Shown here piece after piece: positions 34,346-43,511 of a stretch of DNA of 60,235 nt. Both the position numbers and the translations under genes were made by a program. Under the pieces are notes generated by a model. It did no database searches. It was given only the letters and a program-made list of their open reading frames with translations, and was not told the origin of the DNA. Each line of letters opens with the position of its first letter. The stretch's first letter is position 1. This DNA is from Bacillota bacterium. Lineage in GTDB: Bacteria; Bacillota; Negativicutes; Sporomusales; Sporomusaceae. The stretch is taken from NCBI GenBank assembly GCA_017889705.1, contig JAGGAB010000024.1:1-60235 (forward strand). The letters are read 5' to 3'.

Positions 34346-34408
34346 AACATAATAAGTAGCCGGGGATTAGCCTTAATTCCGGTCACAGCAACAATCTAGG
34401 AGGCCGTC

Positions 34409-34984
34409 GTGGATATATTAAAACACCGCATTCAGACTGATGGTCTGATCATAAATAACGCTTTACTTAAAGTTGACTCGTTTTTGAACCAGCAGATTGA
34501 CCCTGAGCTTATGATGGAAATTGGTGAAGAATTTGTCCGCCGGTTTGCCGGAGAAAAAATCACTAAAATTCTGACAATCGAATCATCCGGCATTGCCGCT
34601 TCTGTTATGACAGGACTCATTCTTAAAGTACCTGTCATTTTTGCTCGCAAACGTAAGCCTAAAGTCACCGGTGATGAAGTGTATACAGCCAACGTATACT
34701 CCTACACCAAAGAAGAAAGCAACACCATTATGATCTCCAAGCAATTTATCCAGCCTGGCGATCAGGTCCTGATTATTGATGACTTTTTGGCAAACGGCGA
34801 AGCCGCTGCCGGCTTGGCTAATATTGTTGAACAGGCCAAAGCCCGGGTTGTCGGCATTGGTATTGTCATCGAAAAATCATTTCAGCCTGGCGCCAAAAAA
34901 CTGACAGATGCCGGCTATCGCGTAGAATCGCTTGCCCGGATAAAAGCCTTCAGCAACGGTCAGGTGGAGTTTCTGGGCGATTAA
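34409..34984 (+). CDS. xpt: Xanthine phosphoribosyltransferase
   Basis: 191 residues. Converts xanthine and PRPP to XMP in purine salvage. The PRPP loop reads [14 protein letters not shown] near 119-132; the start [20 protein letters not shown] and [12 protein letters not shown] and ARKRKP segments are typical of Xpt. GTG start with AGGAGG five nt upstream. One of the few plus-strand genes; monocistronic. In Bacillus xpt is followed by pbuX; no permease follows here. Confidence 0.93.
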   Translation: MDILKHRIQTDGLIINNALLKVDSFLNQQIDPELMMEIGEEFVRRFAGEKITKILTIESSGIAASVMTGLILKVPVIFARKRKPKVTGDEVYTANVYSYTKEESNTIMISKQFIQPGDQVLIIDDFLANGEAAAGLANIVEQAKARVVGIGIVIEKSFQPGAKKLTDAGYRVESLARIKAFSNGQVEFLGD

Positions 34985-35008
34985 CAAACCCGGTTACTGC
35001 AGCCCTTT

Positions 35009-35503
35009 TTAGACCCCCTCGTCCGCATCCCCGTGAAACTGAGCCAACAGTAGGCATTTTCCCCGCTTATCCGGTGTACTCCGCCCCTGAGGCTGCATAG
35101 GAACAAAGCCAAGCCGCGCATACATCGGATTATCCCAGGTACAAACCATCACACTGAAAGGCTCCGGCCCGCGATGAATCCGTATCTGGCGCAAGCGCTC
35201 GGCAAGCATTAGAGCATTAATACCGCGATGCCGCCACTCAGGCAGCACCGTGGCCCAGGATAATTCGTACAACCAGAAAGAGCACATCGACGGCGCCCAG
35301 GCAGCAACCCCAACCACCTTGTTATTCGCGATTGCCATAACAAAATGGGCATGAATATAGCCGTTAACGTCGCCGTTAAAGAAAGCTTGCATCTCTACTT
35401 TAACATAAAACAAGCTATCTTCATCCCAGCCGCTGGTTCTAAATACCGCCAGAGCTTCTGCCATTCTATCTTGCGTTAGCACTGCAACATTAACTTCGTT
35501 CAT
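35009..35503 (-). CDS. GNAT-family acetyltransferase
   Basis: 164 residues. GNAT features: VVGVAAWAPS (beta-4), TVLPEWRHRGINALMLAERL (acetyl-CoA binding, with RHRGINALM in place of the usual Q/RxxGxG/A) and NPMYARLGFVPM at the end. Substrate unknown. Weakly related to the acetyltransferase at 2859-3377 only through the fold. GGGAGATAACCG lies before the ATG. It stands alone and converges with xpt. Confidence 0.8.
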   Translation of the reverse strand: MNEVNVAVLTQDRMAEALAVFRTSGWDEDSLFYVKVEMQAFFNGDVNGYIHAHFVMAIANNKVVGVAAWAPSMCSFWLYELSWATVLPEWRHRGINALMLAERLRQIRIHRGPEPFSVMVCTWDNPMYARLGFVPMQPQGRSTPDKRGKCLLLAQFHGDADEGV

Positions 35504-35539
35504 CGGTTATCTCCCCCCTGCAGCTTACTCAAATAAGAA

Positions 35540-35682
35540 AAGACTTGGTTTGTGCCAAGTCCTTCAGGACGCCGGCAGAAGCCTTAGTCGTTCTTATGTC
35601 AACAGAATTTTGTTATAAATTCTGGTAGACTAAATAGAGCCATAATTCTCCTGTCCTTGCACGGAGAATTATGGCTTTTTTC
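35540..35682 (+). other. Hairpin pair ending in a strong terminator; possible small RNA
   Basis: A first hairpin (GACTTGG...CCAAGTC, 35540-35559) and, 80 nt later, a 14-bp stem AGCCATAATTCTCC with its complement (35638-35651 and 35663-35676) followed by six T on the plus strand. The second can terminate the flavoprotein gene at 35723 on the minus strand, but the T-run favours plus-strand transcription, where no gene is present. A short plus-strand RNA is possible. Confidence 0.4.
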
Positions 35683-35722
35683 GTTATATAACACTTTTTT
35701 TCCTGCCTGCCGCCATATTTAC

Positions 35723-37117
35723 TTACTGCAGTTGCAGCTCGCGGGGACGATACTGAACTTTTTGGGATACAGACTGTTCCGAGCTTGTCCTATGACTGGC
35801 AGCATAGCGAATTCCCGCAAATTCAGCCAGATCCTTTTCCACAGTAACAAGATCACTGCGGTCTAACTCCCGCAGGGCTTGCTTACCAACTGCTTGCGCA
35901 ACCAGTTGCATCTCTGCCCTGCAGGAAAATAAAAAGTTTGCCAAATGCTGCGCCGCCAGATCAACATCCAGTTTATCAGCTAATTGTCCGGTATACAGAG
36001 CCATTTGAACAGGCGGTGCCTGCGGCAGCGCTTTGGCCACCTGCGCCTGGATGGCTGCCAGCAAAGCAATGCTTCCAATATACACAGCATCTGCCCCCAG
36101 TGCTAAGGCTTTAAGAAAATGCCCCGGGGTTGTCAGCCCGCCTGCGGCAATCACACTAAAGCGGCTGCGCAAGTTGTTTTCTTCCAACCAGTCGATTGTT
36201 CGCACAAGAGTATGTAAAGTAGGCAAGCCAACACTGTCTTGCAAAGTTGGGTTAGACGCAGCTGTCCCTCCTTCCGAGCCATCAACAACAATATAATCGG
36301 CCTGCGTTTGCGCAATGACTGCCAGCTCATATTCGATGTAATCTGTACCGGCGATTTTTACGCCAACAGGCACATCATACTGATTTTTCATATTGTTAAT
36401 CATAGTAATATAATCTTTCGTCGTCTCTTTTCCAGGCATACGCGCATAAACCGTAGTACTCTGTCCTTCCTGCAAATGCCACGTTTGCCGCAAATGCCGG
36501 CCAATTTTATCGGCAGGCATGGGTTCGTCAACCGCCCCACCCCAAGCTCCCTGACCTAATTGAATCTCAATGCCATCAAGCCGGCTGAGCTGTTCTTCAC
36601 CGCTTAACTGACCGCCCCGGTGATACTGGCCTATCAAAAATTTTGCCACATCACGTTCTTCATTAATAACAGCCGACTCTCCTGTATTAGTTGCAGTTCC
36701 AGCTAATGCCGCCCCTTTGGCCAGTGCCATCTTCATGGGCAAACTTAACGATCCACCATAAGACATACCGGTAATCATAACAGGAGTATCCAATTTGAGC
36801 GGCCGTTTGGCAGTTGGTCCAATCACGGTTGTCGTATCAACCTGGGTATAATCCGGATAAGGCAGTTGAAACACCTGCTTAGGATTAAGCAAAAGCTTAT
36901 CCCATGGCGATAAGACAATTGGGCTTCCTAACGGCCGGGTTAATTCTTTGCCACTTTCCGCCCGCATCGCGGCTTCCACAATGGCGCGGGGTGACAGTTT
37001 TTCAGCAACCGTCACCATCAGAAACGGATTATCCGGGTAATCTTCAGTAAGCATTTTAGCCATAGCTTCATCAGCCATGGGATCCATCATTTTCATCATT
37101 AACCAGCTTAACAGCAT
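35723..37117 (-). CDS. Glutamate-synthase-like FMN-binding protein
   Basis: 464 residues matching the FMN-binding TIM barrel of glutamate synthase (GltB C-terminal domain) without the amidotransferase domain. Conserved segments: PVMITGMSYGGSLSLPMKMA, ATNTGESAVINEE, IEIQLGQGAWGG, VPVGVKIAGTDYI, YIVVDGSEGGTAAS and SVIAAGGLTTPGHFLKALALGADAVYIGS. It lacks the usual Cys cluster of full GltB, so true glutamate synthesis is unlikely; stand-alone members are poorly characterised. The N-terminus is Met-rich (LLSWLMMKMMDPM). GGAGGTGG precedes the ATG. Confidence 0.85.
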   Translation of the reverse strand: MLLSWLMMKMMDPMADEAMAKMLTEDYPDNPFLMVTVAEKLSPRAIVEAAMRAESGKELTRPLGSPIVLSPWDKLLLNPKQVFQLPYPDYTQVDTTTVIGPTAKRPLKLDTPVMITGMSYGGSLSLPMKMALAKGAALAGTATNTGESAVINEERDVAKFLIGQYHRGGQLSGEEQLSRLDGIEIQLGQGAWGGAVDEPMPADKIGRHLRQTWHLQEGQSTTVYARMPGKETTKDYITMINNMKNQYDVPVGVKIAGTDYIEYELAVIAQTQADYIVVDGSEGGTAASNPTLQDSVGLPTLHTLVRTIDWLEENNLRSRFSVIAAGGLTTPGHFLKALALGADAVYIGSIALLAAIQAQVAKALPQAPPVQMALYTGQLADKLDVDLAAQHLANFLFSCRAEMQLVAQAVGKQALRELDRSDLVTVEKDLAEFAGIRYAASHRTSSEQSVSQKVQYRPRELQLQ

Positions 37118-37281
37118 AAAGCCACCTCCATAGCTGTTAGTTTGCCCGGCTGCTTATCTTTGTACACTGCCAGCTGTTTAGAAACATAGTACCAGATAAG
37201 CAAGTTGTAAATTCTGGCAGACTAAGAACTAACAAACTCCTAATACTAACAGTAACATTACTACACAGGAGGTTTATAAAA

Positions 37282-37740
37282 ATGATCTATGGTAAAAAAC
37301 TCATACAAACAGCCGGCCTGTTGCTCTTGATAAGCAGTCTGCTGCTTGGCGGCTGCAGCGATTTAACACCTGTCGAACCGCAAAAGCCAACCTCTCCCAC
37401 TTCTCCGACTACGCCCTCCAAACAAACACCTGATGTACAGGAGGTTAAGGTTACCTATAACTACGGCGCAACCGGCCCAGTTGAGCTTTCTGCCAATAAT
37501 GTTTCGCTTAAGGTCGGACAAAAGCTCATTTTGCAGCCAGCCTCCGGCCTAACGGGAAATACCCGCTTCCGGTCAGGCAATGACAATTTCTTTGGCGATG
37601 TCATGGAACAGCAAGGTGATCAAAACGACAGCGGCCAACTAGTTTTTCTCGCCAAAAAACCCGGCAAAGGAAAACTCCAGATTATTCCTAACAGTACAGA
37701 AGAAGCCAGAGCAGCTGACTTTTGGGTTACTGTGCAGTAA
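37282..37740 (+). CDS. Putative lipoprotein
   Basis: 152 residues. Signal with lipobox LLGGC at about residue 25, a Pro/Ser/Thr-rich linker (residues 33-50), then a beta-rich domain (VELSANNVSLKVGQKLILQP). The pattern of a strand with 'N-V-S-L-K-V-G-Q' and a final FWVTVQ resembles Ig-like or inhibitor (chagasin-type) folds, but this is only a resemblance. AGGAGG upstream, own terminator downstream. Function unknown. Confidence 0.75.
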   Translation: MIYGKKLIQTAGLLLLISSLLLGGCSDLTPVEPQKPTSPTSPTTPSKQTPDVQEVKVTYNYGATGPVELSANNVSLKVGQKLILQPASGLTGNTRFRSGNDNFFGDVMEQQGDQNDSGQLVFLAKKPGKGKLQIIPNSTEEARAADFWVTVQ

Positions 37741-37766
37741 TCTAAAGGATAATAACGCAAATTAAA

Positions 37767-37805
37767 AAGCCTGAGGATTTCAGATGTCTCTGAACCTCAG
37801 GCTTA
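37767..37805 (+). terminator. Terminator of the lipoprotein gene
   Basis: Arms AAAGCCTGAGG and CCTCAGGCTT, then TATCTATT, 27 nt after the stop at 37740. Confidence 0.8.
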
Positions 37806-37833
37806 TCTATTATCATTACTTGTCCGATGACTA

Positions 37834-37952
37834 AGCCGTTCTAATACTCCCGCCCTCTGCAGCGGGAGTAAAGAACGGCTAAGTTCCTGGATAATTCGAC
37901 TAAGCTTCAGATGGAGTTAACACCCCCTCTGAATCAAGTCTCATTTATAACG
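37834..37952 (-). repeat. Dispersed repeat family 2, copy 1, with flanking nested hairpin
   Basis: The core (37883-37952) reads on the plus strand CCTGGATAATTCGACTAAGC then CTCTGAATCAAGTCTC. Copies are at 49997-50067 and 58550-58619. Here it is preceded by nested stems AGCCGTTCT/AGAACGGCT around TACTCCCG/CGGGAGTA (37834-37880). The words AAGAACGGCTAA recur about 110 nt before copy 3. The repeat begins at the stop codon of the ECF gene. Confidence 0.65.
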
Positions 37953-38534
37953 TTTCTTTATAGCGGCTACCACCGGAACACTAATAGCGGCGGCAATAAT
38001 GGCTTCCGGAACGCCATTGACAAGCGCAATACTATAGATCACTTTGGCGGCGGTTCCCATTTCAATCCCCCGGGTTGCCGCAAACTCAGCCGCATACAAT
38101 AGATACAGCATTGTCAGAAAACCAAAGGTATTAGTAAGCGAACCAACTACCGCACCTACACCAATCCGAACTCCTTCGCGCTGACCCAGCGTCCATTTAT
38201 AGGCATAGTAAGTCGTAATCCCGATAAGCACCCGTGGCAATACAGATACCAGCGGATTAATAATGGCAAACGAAAGAATTGTCGGTGATGTTAAATTTTG
38301 GACAATACTAAACAAGCCAAAAATTAAGCCAATCATGGCTCCTACCAGCGGCCCTTCCAGAAGGGCGCCAATGATAACCGGAATTTGCATAATAGTGGCT
38401 TTGGCTGTCGGCAAGGGAATAAACCCAAAACCCGAAAGTCCTAACATGATCGATATGGCTGACAGCATACCAACAACCGTGATCTGCCGCACCCCAAACT
38501 TGCTTGTTCCTCGCAATGATGCCGTTTTTCCCAT
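37941..38534 (-). CDS. ECF transporter S component (vitamin-binding membrane protein)
   Basis: 197 residues, about six membrane helices. Family cues: ITVVGMLSAISIMLGLSG, the IPLPTAKATIMQIPVIIGAL stretch, EGPLVGAMIGLIFGLFSI and NPLVSVLPRVLIGI. It is a substrate-binding subunit that borrows a shared EcfAAT module encoded elsewhere. The vitamin (folate, pantothenate or another) cannot be called from sequence. The ATG at 38534 has GGAGG eight nt upstream; an ATG at 38540 is too close to it. The C-terminus KKRYK is basic. Confidence 0.82.
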   Translation of the reverse strand: MGKTASLRGTSKFGVRQITVVGMLSAISIMLGLSGFGFIPLPTAKATIMQIPVIIGALLEGPLVGAMIGLIFGLFSIVQNLTSPTILSFAIINPLVSVLPRVLIGITTYYAYKWTLGQREGVRIGVGAVVGSLTNTFGFLTMLYLLYAAEFAATRGIEMGTAAKVIYSIALVNGVPEAIIAAAISVPVVAAIKKRYK

Positions 38535-38708
38535 TTTCATTACCTCCGTTCTTATTCCCGTCCAGGATATAAGTCGATTTTTTTCTAAGCCCGCCCAAAT
38601 CATCAGTCTGGTTTACCGTGAATACCAGCTACTAAAGATGCTTTGCGCAACTCCGATAACATGTTACCACATTTCAACTAAAATTTGTATAGTTTTTTTA
38701 TATTTTTT

Positions 38709-39920
38709 TCACGTCTGTGCCTGCCTTTTTGTCCAGGCTGCCCGGTATATAAAGATATAATACACCAGGCCACCAAGCAGAATAAGGATACTGCCGGTAA
38801 AGAGAAATACTGTCGATATTCCCAGCCAGGAACTAATCGCGCCACCCATAACCGGCCCGGACATTTGGCCCAGCTGATTGGCTGTTGTTGTCAAACCAAA
38901 TACACGGCCCTGTGCATCGGCACTGGCCGAAGACACGGCAATCGCATTAATAGCAGGAAATACACCTACAATAAATAATCCATAAAAAAATTGCAGCACA
39001 CCAAACTGATAAAGATCACTAGCGAAAAACTGCCAAAAATTAAAAAATCCGGCTCCTACAAAAGCAATTGTCATAACGTTAAAGTATCCCTGAGTTTGAC
39101 CGATCCGTCCCCACAAGGGAGCAGCCAATGCGCCAGCAACACCGGCCAGGCTAAATACTATCCCGGCCTTAAGCGCAACCCCATCTAACGACCCTTGCAG
39201 CTCTGCCACATACAGGGCAATAACCGGCTGCAGCACCATGCCAATAGCCTGCACCGCAAACATCAGCACCAGCATTTGCACCAGCTTGCGGTTGGTGAGC
39301 GACTGTTTTAAATCCGCCCACATACTACTGCTCTCTTTTGAACACGCCTTGCTCTTGACCTCAGGTTCTGTCACCAAAATACCGACAATCAGCGTGCTGC
39401 AAAAAATAATACCAGCTGCCACTACAAAAGAAAGACGCATGCCAAAAATGTGCGAAAGCGTCCCACCTATCATGGGACCCAAAATACCGCCGATCAATAG
39501 CGTGGTTTGCATAATCCCCAGGCTAAAACCCAGGTTTTCCTTAGGTGTTGAAGCCGCTACAATCGCCATTGCCGCCGGCACAAATCCATTGGCAAACCCC
39601 TGCAGCAGTCTTACAAAAAACAAATCCAGCGGATTTCTTACCAGCGATCCTAAAAAATAAACCACCGCCAGGCTAAAGCCTGCCCGTATCACCATACGGC
39701 GCCGGCCGCTTTTATCCGAGCACCGCCCCCAGTAAGGAGCCAGCACGGCCGCCACCAGAAAGGTAACCGAAAGCACCAAGCCTGACCACATATTCACCGA
39801 CTGGGGACTTGCCCCAATATCTAAAAGATATAACGGCAGAAACGGTATTACCATAGTATAACTTGCGCCTGATAACATCACTGCCAAAGCTAAAGTCCAA
39901 AGATTTCTGCGCCAATTCAA
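38709..39920 (-). CDS. MFS efflux transporter
   Basis: 403 residues, 12 membrane segments. The MFS loop 2-3 motif reads GRCSDKSGRRRMVIRAG near 65-81; helix 5 motif C-like sequence GILGPMIGGTLSHIFG; the second half repeats it (LWGRIGQTQGYF). This is the drug-efflux DHA1-type pattern; a real substrate is not predictable. Start TTG at 39920 with AAGGAG ten nt upstream. The preceding GHKL gene ends 39 nt upstream, so cotranscription is likely. Confidence 0.88.
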   Translation of the reverse strand: MNWRRNLWTLALAVMLSGASYTMVIPFLPLYLLDIGASPQSVNMWSGLVLSVTFLVAAVLAPYWGRCSDKSGRRRMVIRAGFSLAVVYFLGSLVRNPLDLFFVRLLQGFANGFVPAAMAIVAASTPKENLGFSLGIMQTTLLIGGILGPMIGGTLSHIFGMRLSFVVAAGIIFCSTLIVGILVTEPEVKSKACSKESSSMWADLKQSLTNRKLVQMLVLMFAVQAIGMVLQPVIALYVAELQGSLDGVALKAGIVFSLAGVAGALAAPLWGRIGQTQGYFNVMTIAFVGAGFFNFWQFFASDLYQFGVLQFFYGLFIVGVFPAINAIAVSSASADAQGRVFGLTTTANQLGQMSGPVMGGAISSWLGISTVFLFTGSILILLGGLVYYIFIYRAAWTKRQAQT

Positions 39921-39959
39921 AGCTACACTACTCCTTTCTCAATTATCCGCCCGCGGTTT

Positions 39960-41642
39960 CTAGTCTGGAGTTTCCTCCAACACGCCGCCAAGCAGATCAA
40001 AGCCGGCAACCACTCTTCGTTTGAGCACAACGCCTTTTTTCCGGCAGGCATTTACATATAGGGTAAACGCGGTTTCTAATAATTCAATATGATTTTCAAG
40101 CCCATAGGTGGCAGCATTATAAAACTGCTGATAAAAATCTTCCTCCTGCGCCACTCTGTCCCCTGATTGGCGGTTATGAAGATATTCCTGCAACAGCACA
40201 TTTAAAATAAGCTGCCAGCCGCCAATCCCTTTTTGCGCCAACGCAATGGTTTTACGATCAAACGTAATATAGTTTTTGCCGTCTGTCCAGGCTTTGGCCG
40301 TATCGGATACGCCAAGGTCGATTTGTCTGACGGCAAGTTCCCCTTTTCCTTCCCGACTAAGTTCCAATACCGCTGGTATCTTGCGTGATAATTGGTTAAG
40401 TGCCGCAAGCGCCGCCTGTTCCTCTTTGGTCCACTCGTTAGGCGGCACCGGCATCCTAAGCTCTGACAATTCTACGCAGACACCCTTAACATTTTCAAAG
40501 ACTACCGGCTGCGCCTCCTTATACCAGGGCTGAACTTTTGTTATGCCTTGCTTGAACTGCTCGACAAACTCCCGCACGGTTTCCGCATCAAACCGTTCCA
40601 GTGTCGCCTTTGACAAAATAAACCCCCGTTTGGTGCGATGAATATACTCAGCCAGCGTATTGCCGCTTTCTGCCGCTGATATTGGCCTATGACCCCAAAG
40701 CAGTGTTGGGGCAAGTTCACTTAACGTATGATATTTCCCCAGAATGTCCTGAACCAGTTTGGCCGTTTTTACAGTCTTTTCATCTATTTCCCCTGCCAGG
40801 AACAGATGGATTAAGCGGTTGCGCGCTGCGCTGGTAAGCCGCTCCTTGTGAACTTTACCGTTTTGCTGCAGCAATGGTTTAATCTGCTTCCAGACTTCAC
40901 ACTCACTAACTAAAATATCATTGCGAGCCATATTAAGTGCCAGACGAACACCAGGTTTAGTAACAACAGTACCGCCACAGCCAAACTGATAGGCTGGATA
41001 GCGTTTTACAAAAAAACCAAGATTATACACATACAAATCACCGGTTTCCCGGATTTTGACCCAGGCTTCCGGCGTATCATAGGTCCATTTCTCCCTGCCA
41101 GCCTCTTTACTGATTACTTTGCCGTTAAGTACGACCTTGGCCGGCACAAACTTAACAAGTTCCTTTAGTTCCCGCTCAAAAGTAAATAAATCATTGGCTG
41201 TCATCGCTTGATAAAACACACCTTCAATTACCAGACCCGGTTGCGGCGGCAAACCGTCTGCCAAGTCATAATCAAGCCCCTTATTTTTAATATCCACATC
41301 CATGCGAAAGGTATTTGTCAGCCAGGAGGTGGCACAGAAATTCCAAAGCTGTGCCCGGCCAATCCCAAACTGACCAAACTCACGGTCGGCCTCCTTATGT
41401 TCGAACCCGAATACTTCAAAACATTGCTCAATTTCCTCACGAGCTCTAAAGCCGCGGCCATTATCACTAATCACCAGTTTATGTTGGGTTGCGCTAATGA
41501 TTATTTCACTCGCGCCGGCATCAATGCTGTTCATCACACATTCGCCCACGCTTTTAGCCAGCGTTCCGGCCTGTGCCTTGATTAGCGAATAAATAATATC
41601 AGGTGCTACGGTAAATTTCCGGGTATTCTGTGTTTTATCCAT
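39960..41642 (-). CDS. Stand-alone GHKL ATPase with a zincin-like C-terminal remnant
   Basis: 560 residues. The N-terminal third is a GHKL (Hsp90/MutL/MORC-type) ATPase: GECVMNSIDAGAS with Asn38 (N-box), DNGRGF at 60-65, and GQFGIGRAQL at 90-99 (lid). The middle is unassigned. Near the C-terminus, LLQEYLHNRQSGDR (485-489 QEYLH) and EEDFYQQFY (500-508) look like a degenerate HExxH...E metalloprotease site. No DNA-binding or membrane segment is seen. GHKL proteins of this size often act on DNA or proteins, sometimes in defence, but nothing nearby proves it. GGGGG lies upstream of the ATG. Function unknown. Confidence 0.75.
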   Translation of the reverse strand: MDKTQNTRKFTVAPDIIYSLIKAQAGTLAKSVGECVMNSIDAGASEIIISATQHKLVISDNGRGFRAREEIEQCFEVFGFEHKEADREFGQFGIGRAQLWNFCATSWLTNTFRMDVDIKNKGLDYDLADGLPPQPGLVIEGVFYQAMTANDLFTFERELKELVKFVPAKVVLNGKVISKEAGREKWTYDTPEAWVKIRETGDLYVYNLGFFVKRYPAYQFGCGGTVVTKPGVRLALNMARNDILVSECEVWKQIKPLLQQNGKVHKERLTSAARNRLIHLFLAGEIDEKTVKTAKLVQDILGKYHTLSELAPTLLWGHRPISAAESGNTLAEYIHRTKRGFILSKATLERFDAETVREFVEQFKQGITKVQPWYKEAQPVVFENVKGVCVELSELRMPVPPNEWTKEEQAALAALNQLSRKIPAVLELSREGKGELAVRQIDLGVSDTAKAWTDGKNYITFDRKTIALAQKGIGGWQLILNVLLQEYLHNRQSGDRVAQEEDFYQQFYNAATYGLENHIELLETAFTLYVNACRKKGVVLKRRVVAGFDLLGGVLEETPD

Positions 41643-41690
41643 GCTGCATCCCCCTCAAAGTAACAAATCCCGCTGTGGGTGTCTGCGTAA

Positions 41691-41736
41691 AGAAAGTACC
41701 CATAGCCTACCTTTTAGTAGGCTATGGGTACTTTCT
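41691..41736. other. Perfect 20-bp stem hairpin upstream of the GHKL gene
   Basis: Left arm AGAAAGTACCCATAGCCTAC (41691-41710) pairs exactly with 41717-41736 around a six-base loop. It lies 48 nt upstream of the GHKL start and before the terminator at 41820, so it belongs to the GHKL leader or is a decayed mobile sequence. Confidence 0.6.
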
Positions 41737-41819
41737 TTCGCTGTTTTCACCTGTTTGTCCTGCAAAAAATATACATATTCTAACAATTCTCGCATATTCC
41801 TTTTTAGCAACAAACAAAT

Positions 41820-41842
41820 AGGGCCGCCCTACCGGCGGCCCT
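41820..41842 (-). terminator. Terminator of the DAACS symporter gene
   Basis: Arms AGGGCCGCC and GGCGGCCCT with a five-base loop, then ATTTGTTTG on the minus strand, 40 nt after the symporter stop. Confidence 0.8.
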
Positions 41843-41881
41843 GTACCCATTACGCTTTTTTCTTGAAACACCCCAATGAAA

Positions 41882-43177
41882 TTAAGCGTTTATTCCTGTG
41901 TCATGGGTCTCAGGAATATCGTCTTCAAAACCGGCACTAACTAATTTGGCAATAACCAAGTCACCAGATACATTGATGGTTGTTCTGCACATATCCAGGA
42001 AACGGTCAACACCAAGAATCAAGCCTAAGCCTTCTACCGGGACGCCAACATTAACGCACAAAATCGCAATGATTGGCAAGGTTCCGCCAGGAACACCGGC
42101 AGTACCGACACCACCCAGAACAGCAGTCAACACAACTACCACTTGCTGGCCCCAAGTCAAATCAACACTGAACACCTGAGCCAGGAACAATAAAACCGCA
42201 CCTTCGTACAAACCTGAGCCATTTTGGTTGGCAGAAGCACCGCAGGTCAATACAAAACGCGCAATCTTGGGAGGAATGTGTAATTTTTTCTCAGCCACTT
42301 CTAATGCAATTGGCAACGTAGCATTGGAAGATGCAGTGGAAAATGCATATACATAGGCTTCTTTACAATCCCTAAAGTACTGCCAGGGGTTTGTTTTGGC
42401 AAAAATTTTGAGGCAAGCAGCATAAACCACAAGCTGCTGAATTAATAAACTCAATACAACAACAAGCACAAAGTAAGCGACGTTTGCCAGGAAGCCGGCA
42501 CCCATCCGATAGGTAGTATTAAATACAATGGCAAAAATACCATAAGGAGCAAGTTTCATTGCCCAGTCAATAATTTTCAGTGAGCACTCGAAAATCGCTT
42601 CCAACACTTTGACAAACGGATGATTATCATCTTTAACGATAATACTGAGCGCATAACCAAACATCAAGGCAAATACCATTACCGCGATAATTTCGCCACC
42701 AAACGCTCTGGCAGCAGAATCAATCGGATTCTGTGGAATCAAATCAGTAATATAGGTAGTCCAAGGCTTGGCTTGGGCAGCCTTCATGTTTTTGTCAATA
42801 GCGACAACACCCTGATTTTTGGCAAGCTGTTCCTTGTCAAACTGCAGACCAACACCAGGCTGCATCACATTGGTCAGCCCTACGGCAATAAAAACTGCAA
42901 TTAAGCTTAACAACAGAGTAAATGCTAGCGACCTTTTGGCAACCTTACCCAAGCTGCGGCCTTTACCCAGTTCATAAACACCAAGCATTAACGCCGAAAC
43001 TAGCAAAGGAACAACAACCATAAAAATCATTTTGAGGAAAATGGCTCCAGTTAAAGTACAAACGTCAGTAACTGCTTTCATCCAGGGATAGGTTTTTTCA
43101 GGTACAGTATAATACGCAATAAGACCGACAATAACACCTAGACAGAAACCTAAAATGAGTTTTTGATATTGCTTCAT
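41882..43177 (-). CDS. Dicarboxylate/amino acid:cation symporter (DAACS family)
   Basis: 431 residues, eight membrane helices plus two re-entrant loops. Motifs: AFSTASSNATLPIALEVAEK (HP1 serine-rich tip), GASANQNGSGLYEGAVLLFL (helix 7 region) and GGVGTAGVPGGTLPI (HP2). It takes up a C4-dicarboxylate or acidic amino acid with sodium or protons. ATG at 43177 has AGGTAGG upstream. The frame runs 66 residues further up but those residues have no family match. Confidence 0.9.
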   Translation of the reverse strand: MKQYQKLILGFCLGVIVGLIAYYTVPEKTYPWMKAVTDVCTLTGAIFLKMIFMVVVPLLVSALMLGVYELGKGRSLGKVAKRSLAFTLLLSLIAVFIAVGLTNVMQPGVGLQFDKEQLAKNQGVVAIDKNMKAAQAKPWTTYITDLIPQNPIDSAARAFGGEIIAVMVFALMFGYALSIIVKDDNHPFVKVLEAIFECSLKIIDWAMKLAPYGIFAIVFNTTYRMGAGFLANVAYFVLVVVLSLLIQQLVVYAACLKIFAKTNPWQYFRDCKEAYVYAFSTASSNATLPIALEVAEKKLHIPPKIARFVLTCGASANQNGSGLYEGAVLLFLAQVFSVDLTWGQQVVVVLTAVLGGVGTAGVPGGTLPIIAILCVNVGVPVEGLGLILGVDRFLDMCRTTINVSGDLVIAKLVSAGFEDDIPETHDTGINA

Positions 43178-43511
43178 TTTTTTACCTACCTTTCGTAAAA
43201 TTAATGAATCCATTCCCGTAATACTTTTTGCCAGTTTTTTTTGTGTCACCTTCTTACTCCCCCATCGCAAAACAGGCATAAGTATCTCTCCAATGTACTT
43301 TTTGCCACCATCCCCTGTCTGTGAAAGTAATATTAACACAGCATTATTACGGTTTACTTTTTCATTATAACTCAAATGTGGCCGGAAGTTATAGTCTTTT
43401 TTATAAAAAATACAAAAAACAATTTAGTATTTTTAGAATATTCATTAGTATTCCCCAGGTGTACATTTACTTTTTACAACTTTACCCACTATTTACTTCA
43501 ACTTCATTCTG
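43178..43511. other. Intergenic region upstream of the symporter
   Basis: 334 nt between the FAD oxidoreductase stop and the symporter start. AT-rich (43380-43500). I see no gene, no clear hexamer pair and no recognised riboswitch core. Confidence 0.4.

Noticed and set aside
34261..34408. Purine riboswitch upstream of xpt
   Set aside because: Expected from Bacillus, but the leader is only about 55 nt past the promoter and lacks the conserved core.
43178..43375. 66-residue N-terminal extension of the DAACS symporter
   Set aside because: The added residues have no family match; the ATG at 43177 has a ribosome site and begins at the usual first helix.
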